A DNA stretch of 64,000 nucleotides from a bacterium (lineage in GTDB: Bacteria; Myxococcota_A; Bradymonadia; UBA7976; UBA1532): positions 212,690 through 276,689 of the forward strand of contig JAUHXC010000009.1 in assembly GCA_030427205.1 (NCBI GenBank), read 5' to 3'. Shown here piece by piece: positions 62,299-64,000 of the stretch (within the stretch, counting starts at the first letter, position 1; every line of letters starts with the position of its first letter). The position numbers were made by a program, and so were the translations under genes. Under the pieces are notes generated by a model that did not search any database, was not told the DNA's origin, and was given only the letters and a program-made list of their open reading frames with translations.

Positions 62299-63621
62299 AT
62301 GCTCAAGACATTCGTGCTCGACACCAACGTGCTGCTCCACGACCCCACCGCGTGGCGCCGCTTCGCCGACAACGACGTCGCCCTCCCGATCTACGTGGTC
62401 GAGGAGCTCGACAACTTCAAGAAGGACATCTCCGGGCTGGGACGCAACGCCCGGGCGGTCTCCCGCGATCTGGACGAGTTGCGCGCCCAGGGCAGCCTGA
62501 GCGACGGCGTGCAGCTGGACGGCGACGGCACGCTGCGGGTGGTCTACGCCCGTGATCCCGAGCGGACGATGGCCCAGTTCGCCGTGCAGCACCACTACGA
62601 CAACCTGATATTGCGGTGCTGCATCGAGCTGCGCGACGCCTACGCGACGGTGGACGACGAGCGGCCGGTGGTGCTCGTCACCAAGGACACCAACCTGCGC
62701 CTGCGGGCCGACGCCCTCGGGCTGTCGGCGGTGGATTACGATCCCGAGCAGGTCGACATCGCCGATCTGTATCCGGGCCACGCCGAGATCGAGGTCGACG
62801 ACGAGACCATCCGCACCGCCTTCGAAGGCGGCATCGCCGCGCCCGAAGGCACCGTGCCCAACGAGTACGTGCTGCTGCGGGACGTCGAGAACCCCAAGCA
62901 CACCGCGCTGGCCCGGGTCGAGCCCGAGGGCGGCACGATGCGCGCGCTGCCCAAGCGGCGGGCGCCGATCTGGGGCATCTCGGCGCGCAACAAGGAGCAA
63001 TCCTACGCGCTGGATCTGCTGCTCGACGACCGGGTGTCGCTGGTGACCCTGGTGGGCAAGGCGGGCACCGGCAAGACGCTCTTGGCCCTGGCGGCGGCGC
63101 TGGCCAAGGTGACCGACGAGGAGCGCTATCAGCGGGTGCTCGTCAGCCGGCCGATCTTCCCGCTCGGCCGCGACATCGGCTATCTGCCGGGCACCGTCGA
63201 AGAGAAGCTCGACCCGTGGATGAAGCCCATCTTCGATAACATCGAGCTGTTGTTGAGCCTCAACCCCGACGCCCGGCGCATGGGTCATGGGCATCACACG
63301 CTGGTCGACATGGGGCTGCTCGAGATCGAGCCGCTGACCTATATTCGCGGGCGCTCGATCCCCAAGCAGTATCTCATCGTCGACGAGGCGCAGAACCTCA
63401 CGCCCCACGAGTGCAAGACCATCCTGACGCGGGCCGGGGAGGGGACCAAGGTGGTCTTCACCGGCGACCCGTATCAGATCGACAACCCGTATGTGGATCA
63501 GAACGACAACGGGCTGGTGCACCTCGTGCGGCGGTTCGCCGGGCAGTCGATCGCGGGCACCGTGACCTTGGCCCGGGGCGAGCGCAGCGAGCTGGCCGAG
63601 CTGGCGGCGAACATCCTCTGA
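62299..63621 (+). CDS. phoH2: PhoH2-type protein (PIN domain plus PhoH ATPase)
   Basis: 440 residues from ATG 62299. The N-terminal PIN ribonuclease domain (LDTNVLLHDP, VVEELDNFKK, VTKDTNLRLRADALG) carries the acidic cluster. The C-terminal PhoH ATPase has a Walker A (VGKAGTGKT, about 250-258) and a Walker B (YLIVDEAQN, about 357-365), and GDPYQIDNPY near the end. PhoH2 proteins of other bacteria are ATP-dependent RNA helicase/ribonucleases. It is well conserved and lies 41 bases after the GGDEF gene, perhaps in the same unit. Confidence 0.93.
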   Translation: MLKTFVLDTNVLLHDPTAWRRFADNDVALPIYVVEELDNFKKDISGLGRNARAVSRDLDELRAQGSLSDGVQLDGDGTLRVVYARDPERTMAQFAVQHHYDNLILRCCIELRDAYATVDDERPVVLVTKDTNLRLRADALGLSAVDYDPEQVDIADLYPGHAEIEVDDETIRTAFEGGIAAPEGTVPNEYVLLRDVENPKHTALARVEPEGGTMRALPKRRAPIWGISARNKEQSYALDLLLDDRVSLVTLVGKAGTGKTLLALAAALAKVTDEERYQRVLVSRPIFPLGRDIGYLPGTVEEKLDPWMKPIFDNIELLLSLNPDARRMGHGHHTLVDMGLLEIEPLTYIRGRSIPKQYLIVDEAQNLTPHECKTILTRAGEGTKVVFTGDPYQIDNPYVDQNDNGLVHLVRRFAGQSIAGTVTLARGERSELAELAANIL

Positions 63622-63623
63622 CG

Positions 63624-63662
63624 CCGGCGGCTGTGCCCTGCGGGCGCGCCTTCAGCCGCCGG
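63624..63662. terminator. Hairpin between convergent phoH2 and cupin genes
   Basis: CCGGCGGCTG (63624-63633) and CAGCCGCCGG (63653-63662) form a perfect 10-bp stem with a 19-base loop, directly after the phoH2 stop and spanning the stop of the convergent gene. There is no T-run. It is likely to be a transcription-end structure. Confidence 0.5.
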
Positions 63663-64000
63663 ACGCCGCGCCGGGCATGGGCTCGACGGAGAGTCGGCCG
63701 ACGGTGCCGACGAAGAGCACGCACGGCGTCTCACCGCCACAGCTCAGATCGACGGCGTCGCGGGTGACCAACGCGCTGCCCGGCGCGATCGGAGCGCTCT
63801 GCCCGCTCGGCGACAGCGCACCGTCGACCACCACGGCCCGCAGCTCTGCCCCGCCGCGCACCCGCGCCGCCGAGCCGGCGGGCAGCCGCACCATGTAGCC
63901 GCTGGCCTGTCCACCGGTCGGGTCGCCCCAGAGCGGGGCCAGCGCCGGGCCGTCGGCATCGGCCGGGTCGGCGCTGGACCATACGATGTTGCGCGCGTGC
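63652..64000 (-). CDS. Cupin-like (DUF4437-type) protein, N-terminal part outside the window
   Basis: The minus-strand frame is open from the window edge to the TGA at 63652, giving at least 115 residues, so the start lies beyond base 64000. The visible part reads ...PLWGDPTGGQASGYM-VRLPAGSAARV, followed by beta strands (ELRAVVVDGALS, GSALVTRDAV, PCVLFVGTVG). LWGDP with a following LPAG turn resembles the DUF4437 cupin group. Metal-binding His residues of active cupins are not seen in the visible part. Function unknown. Confidence 0.7.
   Translation of the reverse strand, partial: HARNIVWSSADPADADGPALAPLWGDPTGGQASGYMVRLPAGSAARVRGGAELRAVVVDGALSPSGQSAPIAPGSALVTRDAVDLSCGGETPCVLFVGTVGRLSVEPMPGAASGG

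Overview
The window is very GC-rich (strong G/C preference at third codon positions) and densely coded, with no gene-free stretch longer than 300 bases. It points to a member of the Myxococcota or a close deltaproteobacterial relative. The grounds are a C-terminal sorting tail of MYXO-CTERM type (Cys-containing spacer, hydrophobic helix, RRRRR end at 33318), many lipoproteins with Asp/Pro-rich linkers, repeated Cys/Asp MopE-like motifs, eukaryote-like signalling proteins (Ser/Thr kinase, NACHT, CHAT, MACPF) and uncharacterised families typical of that group. No tRNA, rRNA, CRISPR array, transposase, integrase or phage gene was seen.

Layout. 1-16478 (+): five consecutive large exported proteins. 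They are a PPC-domain protein (5' end outside the window), a 2090-residue protein with 45 thrombospondin type-3-like repeats, a MopE-motif lipoprotein, a PKD/beta-propeller protein and a second MopE-motif lipoprotein. Three of them share a C-terminal cohesin-like module and two share an N-terminal dockerin-like module, so they may assemble on the cell surface. 16639-25047: an island of conflict-type genes. A STAND protein (degenerate metallophosphatase, NACHT, pentapeptide repeats, WD40) converges on a tightly overlapping minus-strand operon encoding an HtrA-type serine protease, a MACPF-hemopexin pore-former candidate and a DUF697 membrane protein. 25327-33318 (+): an apparent four-gene operon of transmembrane Ser/Thr kinase, exported membrane protein, FGE-fold lipoprotein and MYXO-CTERM vWA protein.

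33330-42648 (-): CAP/SCP protein, a hybrid histidine kinase with a REC-adenylate cyclase overlapping it, two tandem paralogous lipoproteins and a YfbK-type vWA protein. 42829-55115: acyl-CoA dehydrogenase, a CHAT-protease/dead-cyclase/AAA/TPR giant, a lipoprotein with a 26-fold Glu-Gly tract, an ECF sigma factor with a zinc-finger anti-sigma candidate, a second YfbK-type vWA lipoprotein, an M16 peptidase and a 49-residue membrane peptide with its own promoter. 55302-64000: a RelA/SpoT-like protein, a lipoprotein with ASH-type repeats, a DsbD-like reductase, FtsB overlapped by a GAF-GGDEF cyclase, PhoH2 and the end of a cupin-like gene.

The strongest lead is the protease / MACPF-hemopexin / DUF697 operon facing the NACHT-WD40 protein. 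The arrangement recalls protease-plus-pore modules of immune systems, and I know of no described system with this exact composition.
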